57,302 nucleotides of DNA from an uncultured Bacillota bacterium (GTDB taxonomy: Bacteria > Bacillota > Dethiobacteria > DTU022 > UBA8154). The notes beneath the pieces are model-generated. The model saw nothing but the letters and a program-made list of their open reading frames with translations, did not search any database and was not told the DNA's origin. Every line of letters starts with the position of its first letter. Position 1 is the first letter of the stretch. Location: contig CALJJZ010000062.1 of assembly GCA_937973635.1 (NCBI GenBank), positions 1 to 57,302 on the forward strand. The letters run 5' to 3'. Of the stretch, positions 19,336-28,489 are shown in pieces. The position numbers and the translations under genes were made by a program.

Positions 19336-20108
19336 ACCCCCGCTTTCTCGCCGGCTGCTAGCGCCGCCCCCAGAGCACTGATATAATCAGGATATGCAGG
19401 TATTAATATTTCCACTCCCAGATCTTCTTCTAACGCCCGCACAAAGCCCGGGTTATGAGCAACACCACCGATAATAACCACTTCTTTTTCTAAACCTATA
19501 CGCCTTACCAGAGCGGAAATACGGCTGGCCATAGCGACATGAATAGATTTTGCTATATCCTCTTTGGCCACAGGAGCATGGATAAGAGATATAACCTCTG
19601 ATTCAGCAAAAACAACGCACTGGGCATTCATGGGAACGGTTTTTTTTCCTCTGAGAGAGAGCTGTCCAATTTCTTCTACTGTTGTTTCCAGGGCCCGGCT
19701 CATAGACTCAAGGAAAGAACCTGTGCCAGCAGCACATTTTTCATTAATGGCAAAATCAACAACTTTACCTTCTTTGTCTATTTTAAGGGCAAACCCCTCT
19801 TCTTCTCCCACGTCAATCACCGTACGGGCTTCAGGGAAAAGCTTATTTACACCCCGGGCAGCAGCACTCACCTCGGTAAGGTGCCCTTCGGCAAAACTAA
19901 TAACATGCTTGCCCGCCCCTGTAACTACAGTATAAGCCAGATCTGCAACATCAAGGTTGGCCAGCCTGAGGGCTTCATTAAAAGCTTCCCGGGCCGCTTT
20001 TTCTTGATCAAAGCCGCTGGGCTTAAGGGCGCGGGCTATAATTTCTCCATTTTTTAAGATTACCGTTTTGGTCGTCTTGTTGCCTGCATCTATCCCGGCA
20101 GTAATCAT
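19332..20108 (-). CDS. bzdP: Benzoyl-CoA reductase ATPase/activase subunit, BzdP/BcrD-like
   Basis: This second ATPase subunit pairs with the downstream one. From the ATG at 20108 it starts 'MITAGIDAGNKTTKTVIL'. It has 'CAAGTG' (Cys125) and 'CVVFAESE' (Cys164) for the shared [4Fe-4S] cluster. The usual DIGGQD motif is replaced by 'DVGEEEG', which I recall as a feature of BcrD/BzdP-type subunits. A GTG at 20129 opens the frame but lacks a good ribosome site; GGGATG before the ATG and the family N-terminus favour 20108. The upstream region carries a 73-nt repeat. Family certain, subunit letter inferred. Confidence 0.83.
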   Translation of the reverse strand: MITAGIDAGNKTTKTVILKNGEIIARALKPSGFDQEKAAREAFNEALRLANLDVADLAYTVVTGAGKHVISFAEGHLTEVSAAARGVNKLFPEARTVIDVGEEEGFALKIDKEGKVVDFAINEKCAAGTGSFLESMSRALETTVEEIGQLSLRGKKTVPMNAQCVVFAESEVISLIHAPVAKEDIAKSIHVAMASRISALVRRIGLEKEVVIIGGVAHNPGFVRALEEDLGVEILIPAYPDYISALGAALAAGEKAGV

Positions 20109-20160
20109 GTTTACACATCCCGTTGCCACTTAATATAAATTTACTTCATTCCCTGTGACA

Positions 20161-20233
20161 TGAGAATCGCTTAAAAGCATGACGTTTAGGTAGTACAGAG
20201 TGAATTAGGGATTAACACTGTTGTGTTAATCCC
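20161..20233 (+). repeat. 73-nt direct repeat with terminal hairpin, copy 1
   Basis: This segment matches 46432-46504 in the same orientation with few differences and single-base gaps. It begins TGAG(A/T)ATCGCTTAAAAGCATG and contains GTGAATTA. It ends in an inverted repeat: GGGATTAACAC (20208-20218) pairs perfectly with GTGTTAATCCC (20223-20233). It lies between paaK and bzdP, next to a weak promoter-like sequence for bzdP (ATGTCA at 20161-20156, TATATT 18 bases later). No T-run follows the hairpin on the minus strand. It may be an operator or structured leader. Confidence 0.75.
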
Positions 20234-20287
20234 CCGGCTCAAAAAACTCCTCTTTTTAAATGCTTCAGGAAAGGAAAGACCGCTGCT

Positions 20288-21583
20288 TTAAAGCCGCTTG
20301 TCCACCACACGGGAAGCCTTGCCTTCAAAGCGGGGAAGGCTGCCTATGGGTTTAATCTCCACGGCACATCTGATCTCCAGGTAATCGTGGAGTTCTTTTT
20401 CCAGTCTGGAAACGAACCCTTCATCAATTTTAGCATCGGGCACAGGCTCTACTTCCACAGTCAGGGCATGTAGCCCCTTTTTATCGGTAACTATCAACTG
20501 CCAATTTTCACTTAGCTCAGGATGTTTTAACAAAACATACTCTACCTGGCTGGGGAAAACATTTGTCCCGCTTACAAGGAGCATATCATCAACGCGCCCC
20601 AGGAAACCGGTAAGACGCGGGTGGGTACGGCCACATTCACAGGTTTCCGTGTCAATTAAGACCCGGTCACCCGTACGGTAGCGCAAAATAGGCATGCCAT
20701 CAAAACTCAGGTTACTGATTACCAGCTCTCCCGGCTGGCCAGGTTTTACATATTCGTGCGTTACAGGGTCAATCAGCTCCACCAGGTAATGATCGGCCCA
20801 GATATGCTGGCCACACTCATATTCGCAATCCATGCTCATAGGCCCCCCCATCTCAGTGAGGCCATAGCAAACCCTCAACCCTCCGCCGTGGGCTTTATAG
20901 CCGAGGCGCTCGTTAATTCTTTTGCGCAATCCATCGGAACAGGGTTCACCGCCATGGAAGCCTAACCTCAGTTTTAAATCTTTAACCGGATCAATCCCTT
21001 TTTCTATTAATATTTCACCTATGTAAGCTGCATAGGAAGGTGTCCCTGTAAAAACAGTGGTACCCCATTCCTGCATCAGGCGCAGTTGCCGATCTGTTCC
21101 TCCAGAACTGGTGGGTATTACTTTGGCTCCTACCTTTTCCAGACCGTAATGGAAACCAAAACCGCCGGTAAAAAGACCATACCCGTGGGCTTGTTGGACA
21201 ATATCATTTTTAGTCAACCCTCCGGCCACAAAGTTTCTGGCCATACACTCGGCCCAAACCTCCAGGTCGTTTTTCGTATATGCCAACGCTGTGGGAACCC
21301 CTGTAGTACCAGACGTCATATGGATACGCACAACATCTTCCCAATTGCCAGAGAGCAGCCCCACGGGATAATTTTCTCGCAAATCTTTTTTTACACTGAA
21401 AGGAACTTTCTTGATATCTTCTCTCGTCTTCACATCACCTGGTTCAAGGCCGTTTTGTTTGTAGCGATCCCTGAAGAAAGGGTTTTTGTAAACATGGGCA
21501 AGTTGCTTTTTAAATTTTTCTAACTGCAACTCCATCAACTGTTCTTGTGGCATCGTTTCCCATTTTTCATTCAGGTAAGCCAT
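20288..21583 (-). CDS. PaaK-type aryl-CoA ligase (phenylacetate- or benzoate-CoA ligase)
   Basis: This AMP-forming ligase activates an aryl acid to its CoA thioester. The PaaK signatures are the N-terminal 'FKKQLAHVYKNPFFRDRY', the P-loop 'TSGTTGVPTALAYT', 'YGLTEMGGP', 'YRTGDR' and the C-terminal 'EIKPIGSLPRFEGKASRV'. 'CECGRTHPRL' may hold a metal or be structural. The frame opens with TTG at 21592, but AAAGGA spacing favours ATG 21583 (431 residues). Beside the reductase genes it is a good candidate for the benzoate-activating enzyme; phenylacetate or hydroxybenzoates are alternatives. Confidence 0.82.
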   Translation of the reverse strand: MAYLNEKWETMPQEQLMELQLEKFKKQLAHVYKNPFFRDRYKQNGLEPGDVKTREDIKKVPFSVKKDLRENYPVGLLSGNWEDVVRIHMTSGTTGVPTALAYTKNDLEVWAECMARNFVAGGLTKNDIVQQAHGYGLFTGGFGFHYGLEKVGAKVIPTSSGGTDRQLRLMQEWGTTVFTGTPSYAAYIGEILIEKGIDPVKDLKLRLGFHGGEPCSDGLRKRINERLGYKAHGGGLRVCYGLTEMGGPMSMDCEYECGQHIWADHYLVELIDPVTHEYVKPGQPGELVISNLSFDGMPILRYRTGDRVLIDTETCECGRTHPRLTGFLGRVDDMLLVSGTNVFPSQVEYVLLKHPELSENWQLIVTDKKGLHALTVEVEPVPDAKIDEGFVSRLEKELHDYLEIRCAVEIKPIGSLPRFEGKASRVVDKRL

Positions 21584-21758
21584 CAGCAACAATCCTTTCT
21601 TAATTTTTTTTCACTCTTTTTAAAAAATATATTGAATCAATAATTATAAAGAGTGATTCATATTATATCATAGACTATAATAAGAAAATTCTCAATACCC
21701 AAAAGCCTGCTTAGATTCACCAATAAGCATGATAAAAGGGTTAACCCTGGTAACTGCT

Positions 21759-21820
21759 AAAAAAAGCCCCGCCGTTCCTTGCCTTGGCAGAGCTTCTTAT
21801 AAGATATATCGTTCGCGGGG
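21759..21820 (-). terminator. Terminator-like structure after the liv-ligase operon
   Basis: On the minus strand CCCCGC (21820-21815) and GCGGGGC (21772-21766) can pair around a ~42-base loop containing a smaller TGCC/GGCA stem, followed by seven T residues. It lies about 70 bases past the stop of the ligase ending at 21890. A perfect palindrome GGGTTAACCC occurs at 21738-21747, between this structure and paaK. Confidence 0.55.
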
Positions 21821-21889
21821 AGAAATTATTTTCTGCTATGGGCAGCGTTTATCCAGCCCGCTTGCCCCTAGCTTCAAACCTCTGCCTTT

Positions 21890-23527
21890 TTAAGCCTGCC
21901 TCCTGCGTTCTTCATCGCGTATTTCCCGGCGTAAAAGTTTTCCAACCTTTGATTTAGGGAGCATATCCCTGAATTCAATATACTGTGGCACCTTGTAAGG
22001 AGCCAACCGCTCACGGCAAAAGCGAATTAACTCTGCTGCACTTACACCCCGGGCATCCTCCTTCAATACCACGATGGCTTTAATCCGCTCCCCTACTTTC
22101 TCATCGGCAACACCAACAGCACAGGCCCCGATCACTGCCTCGTGATCCTGCAGTACAGCCTCAATCTCTGAAGCAGATACCCTGTAACCCTTATGTTTGA
22201 TCACGTCAGCCCTTCTGTCCACGTAGACAAGCTCCCCTTTTTCGTTCCGCTTGACATAATCCCCCATGCGGTACCATCTTTTATCCCCGATCCAAACAAA
22301 AGATTCAGCTGTTTCTTCCGGTTTATTCCAATAATCTAGGATATATTCAGAGGTTACAAGCAGCTCGCCTACTTCACCTTCGGGTACTTCTTCTAAAGTT
22401 TCCGGATCCACAATCTTTACCTCCCGGGAGGCAAAAGGAATTCCCAGGCTTTGCGGTGTTGGCTCTTCACCCATGGAGCTAAGACAAAGGTGGCCGACCT
22501 CTGTGGAGCCGTAAACCTGGTATAGGGAGAGGCCTGTCAATTCTTTAAACCTGTTAAAAACCTCCACAGGCAGCACATCGCCACCGCACCAACAGTATTT
22601 AAGGGAAGAAAGATCGTACATGCTCAATCTGTCATTTTCCAGAATCATACGGTAAAGGGTGGGAACCCCCAGCAAGAGCGTAATGCTGTACTTCCTAATC
22701 GCTTCCAGGATGGCATCCACATTGGGAACGGGCATAAGTACGGTTGGATTTCCCAGGGTCAAGGCAATGCCCATGCACATACCACTGGCCATAATGTGGT
22801 ACAGGGGGTTTACCAGGAGAAACCTGTCATTGCCTTCCGATACATATCCTTCGATGACCTCATAATAATCTTTCACATAAGAAACCATGCCGCTGTGGGT
22901 CCCAGGCACGCCTTTAGGTACGCCTGTGGTCCCGCCCGTATAAAGGATGTAAGCCAGGTGTTCCCTGGGGTTGATCTGTACTTTCGGCGGCTGAGGAGGA
23001 TACATTTTCAGCAGATCATTTAAAAAATACACATCTTTGCCTTTCTCTACCACGCCGTAGGGAACCCTATTAAAAAACCAACCAATTGCCTTTTTCCAAC
23101 GGGGCAAAAGGTCTACCAGATTAGTAGAAATAACCCTTTTTAACGGTGTTTTAGCAAAGACTTCACGGACATAGCCAAAATTTGTATCCTGGCAGATAAT
23201 TGTTTCTGCGCCAGAGTCATTTAACTGGTAAGATATCTCAAAAGGGGTATAGATCGGCGAAGTAGGAACGGGAATGCCTCCAATTTTTTGTATGGCCAGG
23301 AAGGCAATCAGCCACTGGGGACAGTTGGGAATATAAAGCATAACCTTATCGTTATCTTTAACGCCGATTTCATAGAGCGCCGTAGCAAACCTGTAAATCA
23401 TTTCCCTGAGCTGCGCATAGGTAAACTTCTCCCCCAGGTAAAAGAGGGCCGCTTTATCGGGATAATGCTGTGCAATCCGTTCAAAACCATTAATTACCTC
23501 TTCATCTACACTTAAAATACCCTTCAT
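21890..23527 (-). CDS. AMP-forming acyl-CoA ligase (class I ANL family)
   Basis: The 545-residue protein is a fatty-acyl/aryl-CoA synthetase-like enzyme. It has the P-loop 'YTGGTTGVPKGVPGTH', 'YQVYGSTEVGH', the 'YRMGDYVKRNEKGELVYVDRRADVIKHKGYRV' hinge region (A8), and the C-terminal catalytic Lys in 'PKSKVGKLLRRE'. The substrate is not deducible; benzoate, cyclohexane carboxylates or dicarboxylates such as pimelate are options. It is the last gene after livF (29-base gap), so it is probably co-expressed with the transporter and acts on the imported acid. Confidence 0.85.
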   Translation of the reverse strand: MKGILSVDEEVINGFERIAQHYPDKAALFYLGEKFTYAQLREMIYRFATALYEIGVKDNDKVMLYIPNCPQWLIAFLAIQKIGGIPVPTSPIYTPFEISYQLNDSGAETIICQDTNFGYVREVFAKTPLKRVISTNLVDLLPRWKKAIGWFFNRVPYGVVEKGKDVYFLNDLLKMYPPQPPKVQINPREHLAYILYTGGTTGVPKGVPGTHSGMVSYVKDYYEVIEGYVSEGNDRFLLVNPLYHIMASGMCMGIALTLGNPTVLMPVPNVDAILEAIRKYSITLLLGVPTLYRMILENDRLSMYDLSSLKYCWCGGDVLPVEVFNRFKELTGLSLYQVYGSTEVGHLCLSSMGEEPTPQSLGIPFASREVKIVDPETLEEVPEGEVGELLVTSEYILDYWNKPEETAESFVWIGDKRWYRMGDYVKRNEKGELVYVDRRADVIKHKGYRVSASEIEAVLQDHEAVIGACAVGVADEKVGERIKAIVVLKEDARGVSAAELIRFCRERLAPYKVPQYIEFRDMLPKSKVGKLLRREIRDEERRRQA

Positions 23528-23556
23528 CTTATTATCACCTCCATTTGTCTAGATTA

Positions 23557-24324
23557 CTACATGCCGAAATAAGCAGCCAAAACATCAGGGTTGTTCATCA
23601 ATTCTCCAGCAGAGCCTTCAAGTACAATAGACCCGTTTTCCAGAACATAGCCATAGTCAATGATAGGAAATACCGGCCTGGCATACTGTTCGCTTAACAC
23701 AACAGTAATACCCGTTTGCTCATTGATCTCTTTAACAGCCTGCGCCAACCTTGCCTCTACAGCGGGGGCCAGACCTAGCAGCGGTTCATCCAGTAACAGC
23801 ATTTTAGGCTGGGCCATAAGTGCTCTGCCAATAGCCAGCATCTGCTGTTCGCCTCCGCTCAGGAAGCCGGCCTCCCTGTGCAGGAGCTTTTTAAGCTCGG
23901 GGAAAAGATTTAAGACATATTCCAGCGTTTTTTTAGCCTGCTCTCTGGTAGCCAGGTAGGCGCCGATTTTCAGATTTTCCAGTGTGCTGCTTTCGGGAAA
24001 AACCTGCCTCCTTTCAGGACAAAGCACGATTCCCATGCGGGCCCTTTCGCTGGGCTTGATATTAATGATATTGTGGCCCTCATATTTAATGTCGCCAAAC
24101 CAGGTGATCCTCTCGCCGCCTTTTCTCTCTTCTTTAATTTTAAGATCCAGGATCAGCCCCGACAGTGTACTCATGAGGGTGGATTTTCCCGCGCTGTTGG
24201 CACCGAAGATACCGGTAATTTCGCCCTTGCGGCACTTAATCGATACGTTATTGATGGCTAGGGCATTTTCATAAAAGACCAGCAGGTCTTTTGCCTCCAG
24301 CATCAGGTTATTATTTAAAGACAT
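23557..24324 (-). CDS. livF: Branched-chain-amino-acid-type ABC transporter ATPase LivF
   Basis: This is the second ATPase of a Liv-type importer. Walker A is 'GANSAGKS', the signature 'LSGGEQQMLAIGRALMAQP', Walker B 'MLLLDEP', and the H-loop region has 'VVLSEQYARPVF', with Gln where His is frequent. The frame starts at a TTG (24345), but GGAGG nine bases before the ATG at 24324 is a better start, still overlapping the livG stop. In an aromatic degradation cluster such transporters commonly import aromatic acids; that substrate is inferred. Confidence 0.9.
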   Translation of the reverse strand: MSLNNNLMLEAKDLLVFYENALAINNVSIKCRKGEITGIFGANSAGKSTLMSTLSGLILDLKIKEERKGGERITWFGDIKYEGHNIINIKPSERARMGIVLCPERRQVFPESSTLENLKIGAYLATREQAKKTLEYVLNLFPELKKLLHREAGFLSGGEQQMLAIGRALMAQPKMLLLDEPLLGLAPAVEARLAQAVKEINEQTGITVVLSEQYARPVFPIIDYGYVLENGSIVLEGSAGELMNNPDVLAAYFGM

Positions 24325-25081
24325 AAGTGTTGTCCTCCCCTCCAAAGTAAGCCTTTTTTACATTCTCGTCATTGAAAATTTGCTGGGGAGACCCTTCCGC
24401 AATTTTAGCACCAAAATTTAGCACAATTGCCCTGTCGGCAATTTTAAAGAGCTCGCGCAAGCGATGTTCAACCATAATTAACGTAATGCCACTGTCCTGT
24501 AACTTTTTCATCAGGGGAACCATACTGGCGATCTCTGACATGCTCAAGCCTGAAAAGACCTCGTCGCAGATGATCAACTCCGGCTGCAAAGCCAGGCAGC
24601 GGCATAATTCCAGGCGCTTGAGGTAGCCAAGGGGAAGGGTACCCGCCAGCTTGTAAGGTACTCGTGCGTCCCGCTCAAAGCCTACCTCCTCCAGGATATC
24701 TATGGCTACAGCACTGCGGTCCCCAAGCTTACCCCTGGCTGAACGCCTAGCCCGCGGAGAATAAAGCGGAGGAATAATATTCTTATATGCCGGCAAAGTT
24801 GGGTATGGACGCATTACCTGAAAAGTCCTGGCCAGGCCTGCATCGGCGATCTTGTGGGGCGGCCACCTAGTAATATCCTGGCCGTTAAAGATGACCCTGC
24901 CGCTATCTTTTTCCACAAAACCCGTAATCAGGTTACTCAGCGTCGTTTTACCAGAACCATTGGGGCCAATAACTCCCAGGACGTCTCCCCTTTGCAGGGT
25001 AAAGCTGACTCCATCTACCGCCTTGACTCCGCCAAATGTCTTGCTGACTTTTTCCACATGCAGGATAATATCGCTATTCAT
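24311..25081 (-). CDS. livG: Branched-chain-amino-acid-type ABC transporter ATPase LivG
   Basis: Walker A is 'GPNGSGKT', Walker B 'LIICDE' and the H-loop 'IMVEHRLREL'. The ABC signature position reads 'LPLGYLKRLELCRCLAL' instead of the family-usual LSYG(D/E)QRRLE, so the canonical Ser-Gly-Gly core is degenerate. In a two-ATPase importer one composite site may therefore be weak. The gene is between livM and livF, overlapping livF by 14 bases. It is cytoplasmic and membrane-associated. Confidence 0.9.
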   Translation of the reverse strand: MNSDIILHVEKVSKTFGGVKAVDGVSFTLQRGDVLGVIGPNGSGKTTLSNLITGFVEKDSGRVIFNGQDITRWPPHKIADAGLARTFQVMRPYPTLPAYKNIIPPLYSPRARRSARGKLGDRSAVAIDILEEVGFERDARVPYKLAGTLPLGYLKRLELCRCLALQPELIICDEVFSGLSMSEIASMVPLMKKLQDSGITLIMVEHRLRELFKIADRAIVLNFGAKIAEGSPQQIFNDENVKKAYFGGEDNTYVFK

Positions 25082-25084
25082 AAT

Positions 25085-26095
25085 TTACACCCTCACCCAA
25101 TGTTCAAATTGTTCATATTTGCGCTTTAAATAATCAACAAGCCCCTCTGTCCAGAAGACAACGAAAAACACCAGGATTACGGCATAAAAAACAATGCGCA
25201 GCGTGCCAAAGGCTCTGAGAGCTTCGGAAATGGGTACCAGCAAAAAGGCACCTACCAGCGGCCCAAAAATAGTGCCAACGCCTCCCACCACCGTAGCAGC
25301 CAGTGGCATGATAGAAAAATCGGTGGCAAAGAGGGAAATACCTACCCAACCATACATATGCGTAAGATAGGCCCCACCGAAACAACCCATCACGGCGCTG
25401 ATAAATACAGCCTGGGCTTTATACCAAGTTAAGTTTAATCCTGATGCTTTGATTGCTTGTTCATTGTCCTTTACCCCTCGGAAGACTAGGCCGATGTCTT
25501 CATAATTAACTAAGCGGGAGATACCAAAGATAACCACCAGGATTACACCTACCATGAGATAGAGCAAACCCCACTGGTTAGAGAAGACTTCAAGCCCTGG
25601 CAGGCCGTCTGTTCCCCCAAACCAGCCCGTTGCAGGAATTAACCTGGCAAAAAAGAGGGGATAGACAAAGCTGACAATGGCAAAATAAACTCCCCTTAGC
25701 GGCAGGCAAGGCAGCAGCGCAACGGTACAGAAGAGCCCTCCCAGCAACATGGCTAGGGGAATACAAAGGAACATAGGTACACCGACGGTGTTAAGCAGCC
25801 CCGAAATATACCCTCCCACACCTACGAAGAAGGCCCCTCCCAGGCAAACCAGGCCCACATAGCCAGCCAGGAAACCAAAGGAGATAGACAAAAGGACGTA
25901 TATCCCTGTAATGGCAAATACTCTCTGCCAATAAGGCGTTAAAAGCAGCGGCACCACCAGCAGGACAATAATCAGTGCCAGACCGGGACCGATTAAGAAC
26001 ATGATCTCTTTCATGGAAGAGACAGCATAAATGGAATCCGCTCTAACCTTAACGCCGCGGTCAAGTCTTTCTTTGCGCAGTTCTGCCATGGTCAC
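25085..26095 (-). CDS. livM: ABC transporter permease LivM
   Basis: The 336-residue, strongly hydrophobic protein has about nine or ten membrane segments and the LivM features 'GYVGLVCLGGAFFVGVGGYI' and 'YLTHMYGWV', and the inner-loop motif 'GVKDNEQAIKASGLN' that docks the ATPase (EAA-like loop). Its GTG start overlaps the livH stop by four bases. With LivH it forms the membrane channel of the importer. Confidence 0.9.
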   Translation of the reverse strand: MTMAELRKERLDRGVKVRADSIYAVSSMKEIMFLIGPGLALIIVLLVVPLLLTPYWQRVFAITGIYVLLSISFGFLAGYVGLVCLGGAFFVGVGGYISGLLNTVGVPMFLCIPLAMLLGGLFCTVALLPCLPLRGVYFAIVSFVYPLFFARLIPATGWFGGTDGLPGLEVFSNQWGLLYLMVGVILVVIFGISRLVNYEDIGLVFRGVKDNEQAIKASGLNLTWYKAQAVFISAVMGCFGGAYLTHMYGWVGISLFATDFSIMPLAATVVGGVGTIFGPLVGAFLLVPISEALRAFGTLRIVFYAVILVFFVVFWTEGLVDYLKRKYEQFEHWVRV

Positions 26096-26958
26096 ACCCT
26101 CTCCTCAAGTTCTTTCTGTTTGCCAAACAGGCCGGAAGGTCTGGTGATTAAGACGGCGATGATAACCAGTAGGGCCACAACAAAATGGTAGTGGGAAGCG
26201 ATATACTTAACAGTTAGAATCTGGGCAAATCCTATGAGAAAAGAGGCATAGATCGCTCCTTTCCAACTGCCCAGTCCCCCGCAAACACTAACAGCAATGG
26301 CAAAGATCAGCACTTCGTAGCCCATCTCCACCACAATGTTCCCTTTAGGGAGAATAAACACTCCGGCAATCCCGGCAAAAAGTGCACCCAATGCAACAGC
26401 TACCGTGGCAGCCATGTCTGCATCAATCCCCAGGGCCAACGCAGCCCGTTCGTTTTGCGCAATCGCTTTTAGCGCCAGGCCTGTTTTAGTATAGGTGGTA
26501 AAAAACCAGAGAAAAGCAAGCAATCCCAAACCTCCAATAACGATGAGAATGCGCTGGTAATCAATTACAACGCCAAAAATATTTGTAGATCCCGGGATAA
26601 AGGGAGGCAACATATAAGTCATGCCGCGCAAACCAGACCAGCGCAGGTACTCCAGGATAGCCAGGCCGACCCCAAAAGAAGCAATTATCTCAGATACAGG
26701 CATCCCCCGGACACGAATAATAATCAAGCGGTATAGCAAAGCACCTATAATGGTAATAAGTATAAGTGCCAGCAAGATGGCCAAGATATAAGGAAGCCCA
26801 AAGCGGTTTAGAAAAATCCAGGTTAAATAACCACTTAAAATAAACAGAGCTCCATGGGCAAAATTGGGTACCCTGCTTACACCATAAACAAGGGCAAAGC
26901 CCACTGACATCATGATTAGGATTACACTGTTTACTATTCCATAAACAATTAGTTCCAC
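26092..26958 (-). CDS. livH: ABC transporter permease LivH
   Basis: This polytopic permease of about 288 residues has the LivH N-terminus 'YGIVNSVILIMMSVGFALVYGV', followed by 'PNFAHGALFI' and the coupling loop 'AIAQNERAALALGID'. An upstream ATG at 26979 opens the frame, but GGAGG lies inside that extension and is spaced correctly for the GTG at 26958. It is the partner of LivM. Confidence 0.9.
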   Translation of the reverse strand: MELIVYGIVNSVILIMMSVGFALVYGVSRVPNFAHGALFILSGYLTWIFLNRFGLPYILAILLALILITIIGALLYRLIIIRVRGMPVSEIIASFGVGLAILEYLRWSGLRGMTYMLPPFIPGSTNIFGVVIDYQRILIVIGGLGLLAFLWFFTTYTKTGLALKAIAQNERAALALGIDADMAATVAVALGALFAGIAGVFILPKGNIVVEMGYEVLIFAIAVSVCGGLGSWKGAIYASFLIGFAQILTVKYIASHYHFVVALLVIIAVLITRPSGLFGKQKELEERV

Positions 26959-27011
26959 GCGGTAGCTTCCTCCCTCCATACATTTCAGCGAAAAGCCACG
27001 TTTTCTACCGG

Positions 27012-27053
27012 ATGCCCGGCAACCTGTTTCTTGCCGACCAAGTTACCGGGCAT
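27012..27053 (-). other. Stem-loop between livK and livH
   Basis: ATGCCCGG-c-AAC (27012-27023) pairs with GTT-a-CCGGGCAT (27042-27053) with one mismatch. It lies just downstream of livK and before livH in the transcript and has no T-run. Such intercistronic hairpins often stabilise binding-protein mRNA relative to permease mRNA. Confidence 0.55.
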
Positions 27054-27110
27054 ACCGGCCTGATAATTTCCGCTACGGCGATAAGCTGTTAGCTAGTCGA
27101 ACACTTATTG

Positions 27111-28397
27111 TTATTGCATCCAGGGCGGCAGCTTGAGAGGTTCTGTGACAATAACTGGTGGAAATACCGTTTCCCTCCTGCCGGCCTGCCACTGGATAAT
27201 TTGCGGTATGGCCCCTTCCGCCGGGTCAAGGCTGGCAATGATCTGGTGGTGTTCGTTAAAACGGACTCTACCGTAAACACCGACCATATCCGTAGCCTCC
27301 AGGGCGGCGATAACAGCATTGGGGTCAAGGCTGCCTGCCCGTTCAATGGCATCCACCAGTGTATAGACGGCCTGGTAACTGGAAGCAGTGCCATAACCTT
27401 CCGGTTCAAGGCCCCATTTTTTCTCGTAGGCCCTGACAAAATCCATGGTCAGCAGGGTAGCCTCGCAGGGTGCGTTACCTGCATTAACCAGGTGTGCTAC
27501 AGTGAATTCCCCTTTACCGTCAGTAGCCTGCCAAAAATCAGGCTGTTCGGCTGCATTGACGAAGCCAATGGGCAGGGCTGGCAGCTTCATATCGTGCCAC
27601 TGCCTTAAAAGGATAGAGCTTTCGGGCATATCCATCCAGATGAAAAGAACCTGTGCACCGAAGTCTCGGGCTTTAAAGAGGCCATCGGAAAAATCCAATG
27701 TTCCCGTGGGATAAATTTCAGGTCCCAGGACATCCCAGCCTCTGTCACCAAGTTGCTTGGCCATAATATCGCCACCACCGCGGGCATGGGCCACGTCCTG
27801 CACAATGATGGCAACTTTGTTAAACCCTTTATTCTGTTGCAAAGAATCAAAAAGGGTAAGCATCTGCCCGACCATTGTGCCAGCCACACCGCTAATCCTA
27901 AAGGAATACTTATGTGTCTCATAATTATCTTTAACCATACCTTCAAACATACCGGATAAAAAGCCTGTGGTAAAAATTGTTACCTTCTTGTGCCTGCTAA
28001 CCAGGTCCATAGCCGCCAGGGCCGCTTCCGAGCGCGCCGGTCCGCCAATTAAAAAGTCGGCCTTTTTCTCTAAAATAAGCTTCTCCACGGCCAGTAGCGC
28101 ATCACTGACAGGTACGCCCGGCTCCAGGTCCCGGGTATCCAGCACCTCGAATTTAAGGGGGCGCATCTTTCCGCCTACATTTACGCCGCCCCGAGCATTA
28201 ATTTCCTCCACAGCCAGCCTGATCGCCCTTTCCGGTGCCCAACCATAGAGAAACCCCGTGGGGAGAGCAGAACCGATAACAATGGGATTATTAGCTCCGG
28301 GCGTTGCTGCAGGTTTACTACAGCCTCCAGCCAGATTCACCAGCAATAAGGACACGAGAACAAAACCCAACAGTACCACCAGAAAACTCTTTTTCAT
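27111..28397 (-). CDS. livK: Substrate-binding lipoprotein LivK-type (periplasmic-binding-protein fold I)
   Basis: The 428-residue protein starts with a lipoprotein signal peptide, lipobox 'LAGGC' with Cys26, then a Ser/Pro/Ala-rich linker. The Leu/Ile/Val-binding fold follows: 'PIVIGSALPTGFLYGWAPERAIRLAVEEIN', 'LIGGPARSEAALAA' and 'GYGTASSYQAVYTLVDAIERAGS'. It captures ligand outside the cell for LivHMGF. It is encoded upstream of livH with a 130-base gap containing a stem-loop. The ligand is probably an aromatic or related carboxylate, by context only. Confidence 0.88.
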   Translation of the reverse strand: MKKSFLVVLLGFVLVSLLLVNLAGGCSKPAATPGANNPIVIGSALPTGFLYGWAPERAIRLAVEEINARGGVNVGGKMRPLKFEVLDTRDLEPGVPVSDALLAVEKLILEKKADFLIGGPARSEAALAAMDLVSRHKKVTIFTTGFLSGMFEGMVKDNYETHKYSFRISGVAGTMVGQMLTLFDSLQQNKGFNKVAIIVQDVAHARGGGDIMAKQLGDRGWDVLGPEIYPTGTLDFSDGLFKARDFGAQVLFIWMDMPESSILLRQWHDMKLPALPIGFVNAAEQPDFWQATDGKGEFTVAHLVNAGNAPCEATLLTMDFVRAYEKKWGLEPEGYGTASSYQAVYTLVDAIERAGSLDPNAVIAALEATDMVGVYGRVRFNEHHQIIASLDPAEGAIPQIIQWQAGRRETVFPPVIVTEPLKLPPWMQ

Positions 28398-28489
28398 TTA
28401 GATTGGACCTCCCTTGTTTTTTGTTACTTTACATTAAAGGGGTAAAAACCACTTTGTTCCGCCATTTCTTCAAAAGAAAGACAGAAATT

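Noticed and set aside
21738-21747. Palindrome GGGTTAACCC as an operator related to the 73-nt repeats
   Set aside because: It resembles only the hairpin base; the rest of the repeat is absent and a 10-bp palindrome can arise by chance.
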